64,000 nucleotides of DNA from Mahella sp. (GTDB lineage Bacteria > Bacillota > Clostridia > Mahellales > Mahellaceae), in assembly GCF_020054945.1 (NCBI RefSeq), contig NZ_JAIHAU010000009.1, positions 1 to 64,000 on the forward strand, written 5' to 3'. This document shows positions 34,894-43,714 of this stretch, one piece after another. How positions within the stretch are numbered: the stretch's first letter is position 1; each line of letters starts with the position of its first letter. The notes under the pieces are model-generated. The model searched no databases and was not told the DNA's origin. It worked only from the letters and a program-made list of their open reading frames with translations. The position numbers and the translations under genes were made by a program.

Positions 34894-36093
34894 GTGTTTA
34901 CAGGACTAAAGATTGTTGAGATAATGAGATTGATGTTGCTTCAGGCGTGGAAGGACAAGAGCAGCCTGATATGGATGATAGCGGTGCCCATAGCCTTAAG
35001 CTTTATCTTCGGCTCGCTTATGTCGGGGCAAGGCGGCGATGAACCGCCAAGGGACGATATAACCATATTGGTGGCCGATCAGGATGGCTCAACCCTTTCC
35101 AAGAGCATAATCGAGGGGATAGATGGTCATGAGCGCTATGTGGTGAAGCCGGTGGATGAGGATACATTGCGCGCCGGAATAAAAAAGAGGGATTACAATG
35201 TGGGCGTTATACTGCCTCAAGGCTTTGAGGCGTCGTTAACCACCGATCAGCCGAAAAAAGCCAATGTGGTGGCTTTGGAGATGTCCAACATTAGCATGAG
35301 CGTCATGAAAATAGCGGTCACCCGCACACAACAGCATATCACGGCGGTTGAGGCATCCGCCATAGCCGGGGAATATACCGGCAATGAGGACGCAGAGCAT
35401 CAGGTGTTTGACGATATGAAAGAGCGTTTTGAGGCCGACCCTCCCGTTCAAGTAAAATATACTACCGTGGGCTTGGAGGAGACAAAAACCGATGAAGCGC
35501 TGATGGGCATTAACCGCACATTTTCCGGATTTCTCGTCATGTTCGTCATGTTCACGCTGACCTATGCCGCCGCCGATATATTGGATGAGAAGAAGTATCG
35601 TACATGGGACAGGTTGCTGACGACGCCCACAGGCAAGGTTTCCATCATGGCGGGGAAACTGGCCGGGGCATACGCCGTAGGGGCGGTTCAGTTGGCCGTA
35701 TTGCTGGGCTTTGGGGTGCTGCTTCTGGGGGTAGAGCTTCAAGGCAATGTAGCGGGAGCACTTTTGGTCATCGCCGTTTTTATGCTGGCTGTTACCGGTA
35801 TAGGGCTGTTTTTATCCACCGTGGTTAAAACCTCCGCTCAATTGCAGGGAATGGGGGCGTTTATCATCATAGCCACCAGCATGCTGGCCGGCAGCTTTTA
35901 TCCCGTGGAGGTGATCTCTCCAGCCATGCACACCGTCGCAAAATTTATGCCCCAATATTGGGCTATACGGGGCTTTACCGATGCCACGGTTTTAAATGTC
36001 TCGTTGGCGGCGTTAGGGCCTTCCATAGGCATATTGCTGGCCTTTGCCGGGGTATTCTTCGCTCTGGGGTTAGTGAGGTTGCGCTATGAATAG
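34894..36093 (+). CDS. ABC-2 type permease, second subunit
   Basis: A 399-residue paralogue of the preceding permease with the same layout: an N-terminal helix (IWMIAVPIALSFIFGSLM), an outer domain, then five helices beginning at SGFLVMFVMFTLTYAAADI. GTG 34894 has AAAGGAGG upstream. Its last 8 nt overlap pabB, so exporter and pabB are translationally linked. Confidence 0.9.
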   Translation: MFTGLKIVEIMRLMLLQAWKDKSSLIWMIAVPIALSFIFGSLMSGQGGDEPPRDDITILVADQDGSTLSKSIIEGIDGHERYVVKPVDEDTLRAGIKKRDYNVGVILPQGFEASLTTDQPKKANVVALEMSNISMSVMKIAVTRTQQHITAVEASAIAGEYTGNEDAEHQVFDDMKERFEADPPVQVKYTTVGLEETKTDEALMGINRTFSGFLVMFVMFTLTYAAADILDEKKYRTWDRLLTTPTGKVSIMAGKLAGAYAVGAVQLAVLLGFGVLLLGVELQGNVAGALLVIAVFMLAVTGIGLFLSTVVKTSAQLQGMGAFIIIATSMLAGSFYPVEVISPAMHTVAKFMPQYWAIRGFTDATVLNVSLAALGPSIGILLAFAGVFFALGLVRLRYE

Positions 36094-37519
36094 CGTTTAT
36101 ATAAAAGAAATCGGCACGTCTCTTTCGGCCTTTGAGATCTATAAGCTATTCCGCCATGAAAGGCATAGTTTTTTCTTGGACAGCGGTATGGATCCCAACA
36201 GGCTTGGACGATATTCCTTCATAGGCTTTGAGCCTTTCATGAGCATAAGCACGAAAAATAGCAATGTAAGCATATGGAATAATGGCAGGCACATGCATTA
36301 TATGGACAATCCTTTCAACATATTGAAGGATGCCTTAAAGGAATACTCCGTAGAGAACTGTACAGATCTTCCGTTTATAGGCGGAGCAGTGGGTTTTTTG
36401 GCCTACGACCTGTGCCACCATATAGAGCGGCTGCCCCGCAACGCTGTGGATGATCTGGAGCTGCCCGATATGATCTTTGGCTTATATGACGGCATAATCG
36501 CCGTCGATCATTTAAAAAACAAGGTCTATGCCGTATCGGCGGGTTTGCCCGAGCATGATTCGGAAATAGCCCGCATGAGGGTGCGGCATATGGAGCGGCG
36601 CATAATAGATGGCATGCCAGCGCCTACTGACCGTCTCGACGAGCCTTATGCAAACAATGCCGTAGAGCCGGTATCCAATTTTACGCACGCCGATTATTGC
36701 AAGGCCATAGAGAAGGCGCGGGAGTACATACGCTGCGGCGACATATATCAGATGAACATGACCCAGCGGTTTACAACACTTATAGACCGGCATCCGCTGA
36801 ATATATACGAATACCTACGCAGTATAAACCCCGCGCCTTTTGCCGCTTATCTGGATTACGGCGATATGAAGATATTATGCAGCTCTCCCGAGCGCTTTTT
36901 GCAGATAAGACATGGGCAAGTGGAGACCCGTCCCATAAAAGGCACTGTGCCCAGGGGCAAGGATGAGCATGAGGATGAGCTGAATCGCCGGAGGTTGTAT
37001 AACAGCATAAAGGATCGGGCTGAGAACGTCATGATAGTGGATCTATTACGCAATGATTTGGGCAAAGTGTGCCGTTTCGGCAGCGTAAGGGTACCGGAAT
37101 TATTCCGCGTAGAAACCTATGCCACGGTACATCATCTTGTATCCACGGTAATCGGCGAACTAAAGCCGGGATGCGATGCCGTGGATTGTGTTATGGCTAC
37201 CTTCCCGGGAGGTTCTATTACCGGAGCGCCCAAGGTGAGGGCTATGGAGATCATCGATGAGCTGGAGCCCACCTGCCGCCACGTATATACCGGCTCTATC
37301 GGATACATCGGTTTCGATGGGGACATGGATATGAACATCGTCATACGCACCATATTGATAAAGGGTCAGCGGGCATATTATCAAGTAGGCGGCGGTATAG
37401 TATGGGATTCGGTTCCAGAGAATGAGTATCAAGAAACATTGGACAAAGGCTTGGCGTTGAAACGGGCATTGCTCCACGGCAGGGATGAATTGGCAGCGGC
37501 CAAAGCCATTTTAAGATAG
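36086..37519 (+). CDS. pabB: Aminodeoxychorismate synthase component I (PabB/TrpE family)
   Basis: A 477-residue chorismate-utilising enzyme making 4-amino-4-deoxychorismate for folate. Conserved C-terminal blocks are REYIRCGDIYQMNMTQRF, SSPERFL, TRPIKGTVPRG, VDLLRNDLGKVC and the GGSITGAPKVRAMEI motif. TrpE is distinguished partly by context; pabC follows directly, which favours PabB. No glutamine amidotransferase gene (pabA) is in the window. Start ATG 36086 overlaps the permease gene. Confidence 0.88.
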   Translation: MNSVYIKEIGTSLSAFEIYKLFRHERHSFFLDSGMDPNRLGRYSFIGFEPFMSISTKNSNVSIWNNGRHMHYMDNPFNILKDALKEYSVENCTDLPFIGGAVGFLAYDLCHHIERLPRNAVDDLELPDMIFGLYDGIIAVDHLKNKVYAVSAGLPEHDSEIARMRVRHMERRIIDGMPAPTDRLDEPYANNAVEPVSNFTHADYCKAIEKAREYIRCGDIYQMNMTQRFTTLIDRHPLNIYEYLRSINPAPFAAYLDYGDMKILCSSPERFLQIRHGQVETRPIKGTVPRGKDEHEDELNRRRLYNSIKDRAENVMIVDLLRNDLGKVCRFGSVRVPELFRVETYATVHHLVSTVIGELKPGCDAVDCVMATFPGGSITGAPKVRAMEIIDELEPTCRHVYTGSIGYIGFDGDMDMNIVIRTILIKGQRAYYQVGGGIVWDSVPENEYQETLDKGLALKRALLHGRDELAAAKAILR

Positions 37520-37524
37520 GAGCG

Positions 37525-38283
37525 TTGTATCAATTGGCACAGCATTTAGTATCTATAAATAAAAAGATAGTACCTGTATCCAAAGCCCATATATCGCCTA
37601 TGGATCAGGGCTTGCTTTATGGGTGGGGGCTTTTTGAGACCCTGCGCATCTATGGCGGTAAACCCTTCATGATAAGGGAACATATGGAGCGCATGATATC
37701 TTCGGCCAAGCGCTTGGGCGTTTATGTGTCCTTTGAAGTGGAGGAGCTAACCTTGCATATAGATGAGTTTATAGAAACTGCCCATATATTCAATGATGTT
37801 TTGCGTATAACCTTAACCAAGGAAGGGATGCTGCTTTTGACTCATAGGCCGGTGGTATACGCTAAGGAAAGCTATAGGCGGTGGTTTGCCGCAAAAGTAT
37901 CCTCTATAAAGCGCAATCCCACATCCCCTTTGACCTTCATGAAAACCCTCAATTATATGGACAATATACTGGCCAAACAGGAAGCCGTCGAAGCCGCCTG
38001 CCAAGAGGCGCTGCTTTTCAACGACAAGGGGTATATATGCGAAGGCAGCATGAGCAATGTCTTTTGGATAAAAGAGGGATGTCTGCATACACCATCTGTG
38101 GAATGCGGCCTATTGCCGGGCATAGCCAGGCAGTTGGTGATAGATAGATTGGCCCCGTTGCTGTGCATAGGTGTGCGGGAAGGGGAATACGCAGTAGAGG
38201 ACAAAGCTATAGGCGGCGGGGTTCCCGGCTCTATAACCGCGGCCATTATGGAAGCCTATGATAATCAGGTGGCCGGCGTTTAA
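37525..38283 (+). CDS. pabC: Aminodeoxychorismate lyase (class IV aminotransferase fold)
   Basis: A 252-residue PLP enzyme completing 4-aminobenzoate synthesis. MDQGLLYGWGLFETLR is typical of the family start, the PLP-binding Lys is expected in TFMKTLNYMDNILAK, and GYICEGSMSNVFWIK and LLPGIARQLVI are conserved. TTG 37525 is close to TAGGAG; a second TTG at 37534 is an alternative start. D-amino-acid or branched-chain aminotransferases share this fold, but the pabB neighbour favours PabC. Confidence 0.83.
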   Translation: MYQLAQHLVSINKKIVPVSKAHISPMDQGLLYGWGLFETLRIYGGKPFMIREHMERMISSAKRLGVYVSFEVEELTLHIDEFIETAHIFNDVLRITLTKEGMLLLTHRPVVYAKESYRRWFAAKVSSIKRNPTSPLTFMKTLNYMDNILAKQEAVEAACQEALLFNDKGYICEGSMSNVFWIKEGCLHTPSVECGLLPGIARQLVIDRLAPLLCIGVREGEYAVEDKAIGGGVPGSITAAIMEAYDNQVAGV

Positions 38284-38361
38284 GCCCGAACCGCCGCTAT
38301 GGCACTATTGGCAGCTATAGTAAATTATTTGTTTGCAACTATATATCGAGCGATCCGCCTC

Positions 38362-39198
38362 TCATATGCGAATATACTGCTCAAACCTTTTTCGCATGGC
38401 ATGTAGTTCCTGCAGTTGGGCAAGGGTGTCCTCCTGCTCCATGGTCACCGCTACTATGAGGCACTCTACCAGCGCCATAGGAGCCACCATGGAATGAAAC
38501 TCCCAAAGCTCGCCGCGGGCCGTATACAAGGCTATATCGCTTAAATCTATCATTTCCGATATAAGCATATCTGTTATCAATATAGTGGTGCAGCCTTCGT
38601 TTCTGGCGAAGTCCAGTATAGCATGGATCTCGGGTATCATCCTGACAAAACCGAATATCACCACCGCATCATCTTTCTCTATGTTCACCATGGATTCAAA
38701 TAACTCCCTACCGCTTTTGGCCATCTTCACCATACGCTTGCCCATGCGATTCAACCTGAAACACAAGAGATCGGCTAAGCTTTCGCTTGGACCGGGACCG
38801 AATACATAAACGGCACGAGCCTCCTTAATGGCCTTCACCGCTTTTACAAATTGGTCTTTGGACAGGTTTTTTAAGGTTTCATCGAGATAGGTTGAAGCGG
38901 TTTTCAACATACGGGTTGCAATATCCTCCCTGGATATCTTATTCAATATATCCTTCATCTTGCTTGCCGGAGTTATGGTAAGCTTCTGTTCCAGATATTG
39001 CTTGAAGTCCTTGATGCTCTTAAAGCCCACTGTCCGCCAGAAACGGGACACAGTAGCTATGCTGACGCCTAATTCATCGCCTATATCCCTTTCGGTCATA
39101 TATGCGATCCTCGGCGGGTTCTTTAATATAAAGTCGGCGATTTTCCTTTCACTTTTTGTCATTTCGTCCGCGTTGAGCTCGATGTCAAAAAATTTCAT
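38362..39198 (-). CDS. MurR/RpiR-family regulator, divergent from the ECF operon
   Basis: A 278-residue regulator: an HTH with LGVSIATVSRFWRTVGF near residue 45 and a C-terminal SIS domain (VYVFGPGPSESLADLL, ADIALYTARGE type sequence). ATG 39198 (MKFFDIELN) has GGAGG at the right distance. Its own promoter is overlapped by a palindrome, which suggests autoregulation, and it probably also affects the divergent PHO-box operon. The ligand would be a phosphosugar by family knowledge. Confidence 0.88.
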   Translation of the reverse strand: MKFFDIELNADEMTKSERKIADFILKNPPRIAYMTERDIGDELGVSIATVSRFWRTVGFKSIKDFKQYLEQKLTITPASKMKDILNKISREDIATRMLKTASTYLDETLKNLSKDQFVKAVKAIKEARAVYVFGPGPSESLADLLCFRLNRMGKRMVKMAKSGRELFESMVNIEKDDAVVIFGFVRMIPEIHAILDFARNEGCTTILITDMLISEMIDLSDIALYTARGELWEFHSMVAPMALVECLIVAVTMEQEDTLAQLQELHAMRKRFEQYIRI

Positions 39199-39229
39199 AA
39201 ACATCCTCCAAACAAGATTTTCACACTAT

Positions 39230-39258
39230 ATTATACAATATAAAAGCTAAAAATGAAA
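39230..39258 (-). promoter_or_regulatory. Promoter of the divergent RpiR regulator
   Basis: On the minus strand TTTCAT (39258-39253) and TATAAT (39235-39230), spacer 17 bp. The -35 falls inside the palindrome at 39250-39273. Confidence 0.6.
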
Positions 39259-39273
39259 GAAATTTTTCATTTT
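39250..39273. promoter_or_regulatory. RpiR-type operator palindrome
   Basis: AAAATGAAA (39250-39258) and TTTCATTTT (39265-39273) form a perfect 9-bp inverted repeat with a 6-nt centre. TGAAA/TTTCA half-sites are typical of RpiR-family operators in Firmicutes (from memory). It sits on the regulator's -35 and 18 bp from the PHO box. Confidence 0.6.
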
Positions 39274-39290
39274 ATAATATAAAGATAAAT

Positions 39291-39344
39291 TTTACACAAA
39301 ATTAACCTTGACTTAACATCAGCTTAACATGAAACCATTAAAAT
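39291..39344 (+). promoter_or_regulatory. PHO box and -10 element before the ECF/PHP operon
   Basis: Four hexamers every 11 bp: TTTACA (39291), TTAACC (39302), TTAACA (39313), TTAACA (39324). A -10 hexamer TAAAAT is at 39339-39344, again 15 bp after the start of the fourth repeat. This marks the operon as a probable PhoP target. Confidence 0.8.
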
Positions 39345-39392
39345 TAATGATAGAAAGATCAAAATATTATCGCGAAGGAGAGGTGTTTGATT

Positions 39393-40253
39393 ATGGAAAG
39401 AGTTTTGCGCCCTGAGAGAAAAAACAGCTCAAAAGACCTTATGTTGTTCATATTGGTGTTAGCATTATCGGGTATAGAGAACCTGATAGCCGAAGTCCTT
39501 CCCGAATTTCAATTGGGTCCTATCGAGGTAGGCATTTCCAGTTTCATATTCGTGCCTATTGTGCTGTGCATCCTGTTCGATTCGTTTTGGGCAGCGTTAG
39601 CGGCTCCAATAGGTGAGCTGGTATTTGCCGACCTCATACTCGGCGAGTTCGGTGGATTAGGTGAGTTTGAAGAGGTTATACTGCTCACCATGGGCCTATA
39701 CATCGCCGGCAAGATGGTAAAGGACGTGACCAATAGAAAGCAGATCGCTGCTGCCGCTTTATTTGCTTTCATATTCCAGGATTTGATCGGTACATTTATC
39801 GACATGACTAAGGTGTGGGTTGGCATCGAAGATTTTGAGGCGATCTCCGGTCTCCCCGAGAGCGTGTTCGCTCTGGAGATGATAGACTTCCTTGTTGAAT
39901 TTGCCGTCACGGGTATTATATTCGGCCTTATTCCTACGCTCTACTTCGCACCAAGGCTTTACGGTAAAATAGAACCGCTGCTTGGTATAAAGCCTCGTCT
40001 CATCGAAAAGGGCGCTGCGCTCAATGTGCCTATTCGCTTGATCGGCGGCGCAATTATAGCCGTAATAGCAGCTGCTGCCGTATCCATGCTTTCGGGCGCA
40101 GGCTTTAACATCATAGAATGGGAACCGGAATTTCTGGATCAATTCGGTCAGTGGTACATATGGGTGCCTATAACTATCGCAGCGATTGTGGCTATAGTGG
40201 TCATATGGCTGGGCAAATCGAACAATGGTGAAGGGCAAGATATAAATGTCTGA
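39393..40253 (+). CDS. ECF-transporter S-component-like membrane protein
   Basis: A 286-residue integral membrane protein with about seven hydrophobic segments (for example LMLFILVLALSGIENLIAEV, FIFVPIVLCILFDSFWAALA, GLYIAGKM, LIGGAIIAVIAAAAVSML), unusually long for an S component (typically about 200). The gene precedes the double ATPase and EcfT genes, so it most likely provides substrate specificity. A substrate cannot be deduced from residues; the PHO box suggests a phosphorus compound. ATG 39393 has GAAGGAGAGG upstream. It overlaps the ATPase gene by 8 nt. Confidence 0.75.
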   Translation: MERVLRPERKNSSKDLMLFILVLALSGIENLIAEVLPEFQLGPIEVGISSFIFVPIVLCILFDSFWAALAAPIGELVFADLILGEFGGLGEFEEVILLTMGLYIAGKMVKDVTNRKQIAAAALFAFIFQDLIGTFIDMTKVWVGIEDFEAISGLPESVFALEMIDFLVEFAVTGIIFGLIPTLYFAPRLYGKIEPLLGIKPRLIEKGAALNVPIRLIGGAIIAVIAAAAVSMLSGAGFNIIEWEPEFLDQFGQWYIWVPITIAAIVAIVVIWLGKSNNGEGQDINV

Positions 40254-41970
40254 AAGTATCATACGTATCGAGGGTCTATCGTTTGTATATCCAGCCAACG
40301 AGAGGCCATCTCTCGATAATATCGATCTTGAGATAAACAAAGGGGACTTTGTATCTATAATAGGCGGCAACGGCAGCGGTAAGACCACACTTTGCAAATG
40401 CATAAATGGGATTATACCCCACTTTATAGCCGGTGATTTTTACGGTGAGGTAAAGGTTTGCGGTGTCGATACCTTGGATATGCCGGTATCCACCTTAGCC
40501 CAGCGCGTTTCATATATATACCAGGATTTTGAGAGCCAGCTTGTGCGGCCGACAGTGCTCGACGACGTCACATTCGGGCCGTTGAATTTTGGCATGAAGG
40601 ATTATCACCAAAAGGGCATGGAGGCCTTGAGGATGTTGGACATAGAAGGCCTTAAGGATCGATTTATATGGGAGCTCAGCGGCGGACAGAAGCATCTGAC
40701 CGCGTTAGCGGGAGCTTTAAGCGTAAAACCCGATATAATAATAATCGATGAGCCGGCGGCGCAGCTTGATCCCTACAATGCGGTGGCAATATACCGGAGG
40801 CTTAAAATCTTAAATGAAAGCTTTGGCATAACCGTCATCACCATCGAGCACAACACCGAGCTTATCGCCGAATATTGCAATAGTGTCATATTGATGGACG
40901 CCGGCCGCGCGGTATGGATAAAACCAGTACGCGATGCCTTGAATGCTGTAAATGATCTTGTAAAAAGAAACATATATCCTCCGCAGGTGAGCCAAGCGGC
41001 ATGGCGCATCAGCCCAAACATGCCCTCTTATCCCCTTACTGTCGGCGAAGCCGAGAAATACTTTGCCGCGGCAAGGATACAATGCCCCGTCGAGAGCAAT
41101 GACTGTGGTCTTGGCGATGATGCCCATATGCCTCATCCCGCAATCGAGTTCAAAGACGTTTCCCTTTGGTTCAGATCCTTGACCGAAACCACCAAAAACG
41201 TCTTGAAGGATATAAGCCTCTCTATAAATGAAGGGGAAAATGTGGCCATCGTCGGAAACAACGGCGCCGGCAAATCCACGCTGCTCAAAATGATAACCGG
41301 CGTGATAAAGCCAAAGGGTGGGCATATAACCGTCTATGGTACGGAAACGGCAGAGATTATGCCTGAGGAGCTGTCATCGACGGTGGCTTATATATATCAA
41401 AATCCCGAGGAGATGTTCATAGAGGATAGCATACGCAAGGATATAAGCTATTTTTTAAAGACGAGACACAAAGCGCATGAATACGAGGTGTTGGATTATT
41501 TCATTAATGATATCATAAAATCCTTCGGTTTAGAGGACCTCCAGCACAAAGACGGCCGCATGCTAAGCGGCGGCCAACAGCGCAGGGCATCGTTGGCCAT
41601 AGGCGTCGCCATGCAGCCTAAGATACTCCTTCTTGATGAACCCACCGGCAGCCTCGATATTGAAAGCCGGCGCGAGATGGTCAACTCTTTGGAATTATTA
41701 AAAGATCGGGTCAAGACTGTGATCATAGCCACCCACGATATGTCGCTTGCGGCTGAATGGGCTGATCGGGTTATAGTAATGAAAGACGGTCGGATCATCG
41801 CCGACGGGGATACGAGATCGATATTCGACGATATAACGCTGCTGGATCAATGTCACCTGAAACCGCCGCAAATAGTGGAATTAAGCAAGCGCCTGAACAT
41901 GCGGCCCATAGCCTTGAGCATAGATGAGTTTACCTCCCGCATAAGTTCAATAGATGAGGTGATGATATAA
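40246..41970 (+). CDS. ECF transporter ATPase with two fused ABC domains
   Basis: A 574-residue protein with two complete ATPase domains. First: IIGGNGSGKTTLCKCING, LSGGQKHLTALAGAL, IIIIDEPAAQLDP. Second: IVGNNGAGKSTLLKMITG, LSGGQQRRASLAIGV, ILLLDEPTGSLD. This corresponds to EcfA1 and EcfA2 in one chain. It overlaps the S-like gene and the EcfT gene, indicating a single translation-coupled unit. Confidence 0.92.
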   Translation: MSESIIRIEGLSFVYPANERPSLDNIDLEINKGDFVSIIGGNGSGKTTLCKCINGIIPHFIAGDFYGEVKVCGVDTLDMPVSTLAQRVSYIYQDFESQLVRPTVLDDVTFGPLNFGMKDYHQKGMEALRMLDIEGLKDRFIWELSGGQKHLTALAGALSVKPDIIIIDEPAAQLDPYNAVAIYRRLKILNESFGITVITIEHNTELIAEYCNSVILMDAGRAVWIKPVRDALNAVNDLVKRNIYPPQVSQAAWRISPNMPSYPLTVGEAEKYFAAARIQCPVESNDCGLGDDAHMPHPAIEFKDVSLWFRSLTETTKNVLKDISLSINEGENVAIVGNNGAGKSTLLKMITGVIKPKGGHITVYGTETAEIMPEELSSTVAYIYQNPEEMFIEDSIRKDISYFLKTRHKAHEYEVLDYFINDIIKSFGLEDLQHKDGRMLSGGQQRRASLAIGVAMQPKILLLDEPTGSLDIESRREMVNSLELLKDRVKTVIIATHDMSLAAEWADRVIVMKDGRIIADGDTRSIFDDITLLDQCHLKPPQIVELSKRLNMRPIALSIDEFTSRISSIDEVMI

Positions 41971-42776
41971 TGAACCCCTTCAAAGGTATGCTGGATAAAA
42001 TAAACGTTGAAAGTGTCGAGCTGGAGCTCATGCGGACAGCTTATGGCTCTACCACGACACTTTTGTCCAAACTGGATCCCCGCATATTGATGGTATGGTA
42101 TTTGATATTCGCATTCGCCCCCTGGTTTTTCTTCGACAGCGCAAAGCTTCTTTCCATATTCGCATTTGTAACGGTTATTACGGCCATATCCAAAGCCAAT
42201 AAACTCGTTTTGTTCCTGCTTTGTTTGGGCATCATCGGGCAAATGGCATGTTATGCCATAGTGGCCTACTTTTTAGGAGGAAACATGGCGGCATTAGCAG
42301 CGCTGCTCACGCTTACGCTTAAACTGGCCACCATATCTTTGGCCAGCATAGCGGTATTCTCCAATATAGACCCCGAAAGATTCAGCGATGCTTTATTAAG
42401 CTTCGGCGCTCCGGCTCAATTGGCTTTTTCGATCTCTTACGGATATCGGGTCATACCGGTTATGGTCGAGGAGTACAAGGATATCATGCTCTCTTTCAGA
42501 TTAAGAGGTCATGCCCCTTCAAAAAAAGGGTTCCTGTCTTGGCGTTACGCCTATTATCTGCTAAAGATAGCGGTGCTGGCCTTTTATCCCCTGATATTGA
42601 ATACCGCAAAGCGAATCAGGACCACCATCGAGGCTTTGGAGACAAAGGGCTTTTCCTACGCAATGAACAATAACGATGTAAAACGCCTCAAGCTATCCTA
42701 TTTGAAGATAAAAGCCGCCGATATCATCTTCCTTTTGGTTTCCATTCTGATCCTCATAGCAATAATATTAATATAA
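41970..42776 (+). CDS. ecfT: ECF transporter transmembrane subunit EcfT
   Basis: A 268-residue membrane protein with five or six helices and the cytoplasmic coupling motifs of EcfT (MLSFRLRGHA and TIEALETKGF, positions equivalent to the paired A-R-G motifs). ATG 41970 overlaps the ATPase stop codon (ATAATG). It connects the S component to the ATPases. Confidence 0.88.
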   Translation: MNPFKGMLDKINVESVELELMRTAYGSTTTLLSKLDPRILMVWYLIFAFAPWFFFDSAKLLSIFAFVTVITAISKANKLVLFLLCLGIIGQMACYAIVAYFLGGNMAALAALLTLTLKLATISLASIAVFSNIDPERFSDALLSFGAPAQLAFSISYGYRVIPVMVEEYKDIMLSFRLRGHAPSKKGFLSWRYAYYLLKIAVLAFYPLILNTAKRIRTTIEALETKGFSYAMNNNDVKRLKLSYLKIKAADIIFLLVSILILIAIILI

Positions 42777-42792
42777 ACAGGAGAAATCGAAT

Positions 42793-43530
42793 ATGAATAT
42801 AGATTTTCATTGCCACGGCAAGCCGAGCAAAAAGCTGAGTTTTTCGTTGCCCTATTTTTCGCGATATATAAGAATGGCCAAACGAAACGGATTGGATGCC
42901 ATCGCTTTTACAGAGCATTTCAATACGATGGATTTCTACGATATCTATCATAAGCTGGACAATGCTTTCCCATATGCAGACGGCTATTATGATGCATATG
43001 ATGTCAAGGTGTTTTGCGGCATGGAGATAAACGTTAAAGAAGGCGGCCATGTGCTCATAATCGGCTACAAGAAGGATATCTTGGATATCAGAGCCCTATT
43101 CCCCGAAGAGATATCCAAGAAGGACTATCCGGCCTTTGAGCATCTCATGGAGCTGGCCGACAGCCGCGGCATGATAAAGATAGGAGCGCACCCATTTCGA
43201 AATAGCAATATACTATGCCGCCATGATGAATATGCTTTGAAACAGCTTGATTTCATCGAGTTAAACGGCAAGAACATCGACCAAAAGGACGATGTATACG
43301 ATTTGGCCCGAAAAATCAATCTTCCCGTTATAGCAGGCAGCGACAGCCACCATTGGTTTCAGCTCGGTTGCATGAAAAACCGCCTTCGCGATGAATGCGA
43401 TAGCTTTCAAGAGCTGAAAGATTGCATTAAAAGCAACCGCTACGATATAGACGTATCCCCGCATATAAATCTGAAACTGGCTATGGCTTTCATGTGCAAA
43501 AAACTTATAAAAAGTGTATATGAGAAGTAA
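42793..43530 (+). CDS. PHP-domain phosphoesterase, candidate PhnPP
   Basis: A 245-residue PHP-family metallo-enzyme. Metal motifs in order: DFHCHG, FTEHF, GMEINV, GAHPFR, ELNGKN and GSDSHHW, all present. A PHP enzyme from Eggerthella lenta (PhnPP, EC 3.1.4.57 as I recall) hydrolyses 5-phosphoribosyl 1,2-cyclic phosphate, the product of C-P lyase, and this operon adjoins a phn locus that lacks phnP. I therefore propose that role; it is inference. It lies 17 bp after ecfT and shares the PHO-box transcript. Confidence 0.75.
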   Translation: MNIDFHCHGKPSKKLSFSLPYFSRYIRMAKRNGLDAIAFTEHFNTMDFYDIYHKLDNAFPYADGYYDAYDVKVFCGMEINVKEGGHVLIIGYKKDILDIRALFPEEISKKDYPAFEHLMELADSRGMIKIGAHPFRNSNILCRHDEYALKQLDFIELNGKNIDQKDDVYDLARKINLPVIAGSDSHHWFQLGCMKNRLRDECDSFQELKDCIKSNRYDIDVSPHINLKLAMAFMCKKLIKSVYEK

Positions 43531-43620
43531 GATGTTCGGGGTCAAGCCGATTTTGCTGAACATTTATGATGCATAAAAGAAACGGAATCGACCATAAGCG
43601 TTAGCCAAGTCCTCTCATAA

Positions 43621-43674
43621 TTAACACAGATTTAACAAAGATTTAACACTGCCATAATGTTGACAAGTTATCAT
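43621..43674 (+). promoter_or_regulatory. PHO box and -10 element before the phn operon
   Basis: TTAACA at 43621, 43632 and 43643, exact copies 11 bp apart, with a degenerate fourth (ATAATG, 43654) in register. TATCAT at 43669-43674 is 15 bp after the start of the fourth repeat. A separate TTGACA (43660) with TAAACT (43682) could form an ordinary promoter. PhoP control of phosphonate use is the expected biology. Confidence 0.8.
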
Positions 43675-43714
43675 GCTCTTGTAAACTAAAAAATATGAAA
43701 AGGAGATGGTATCT

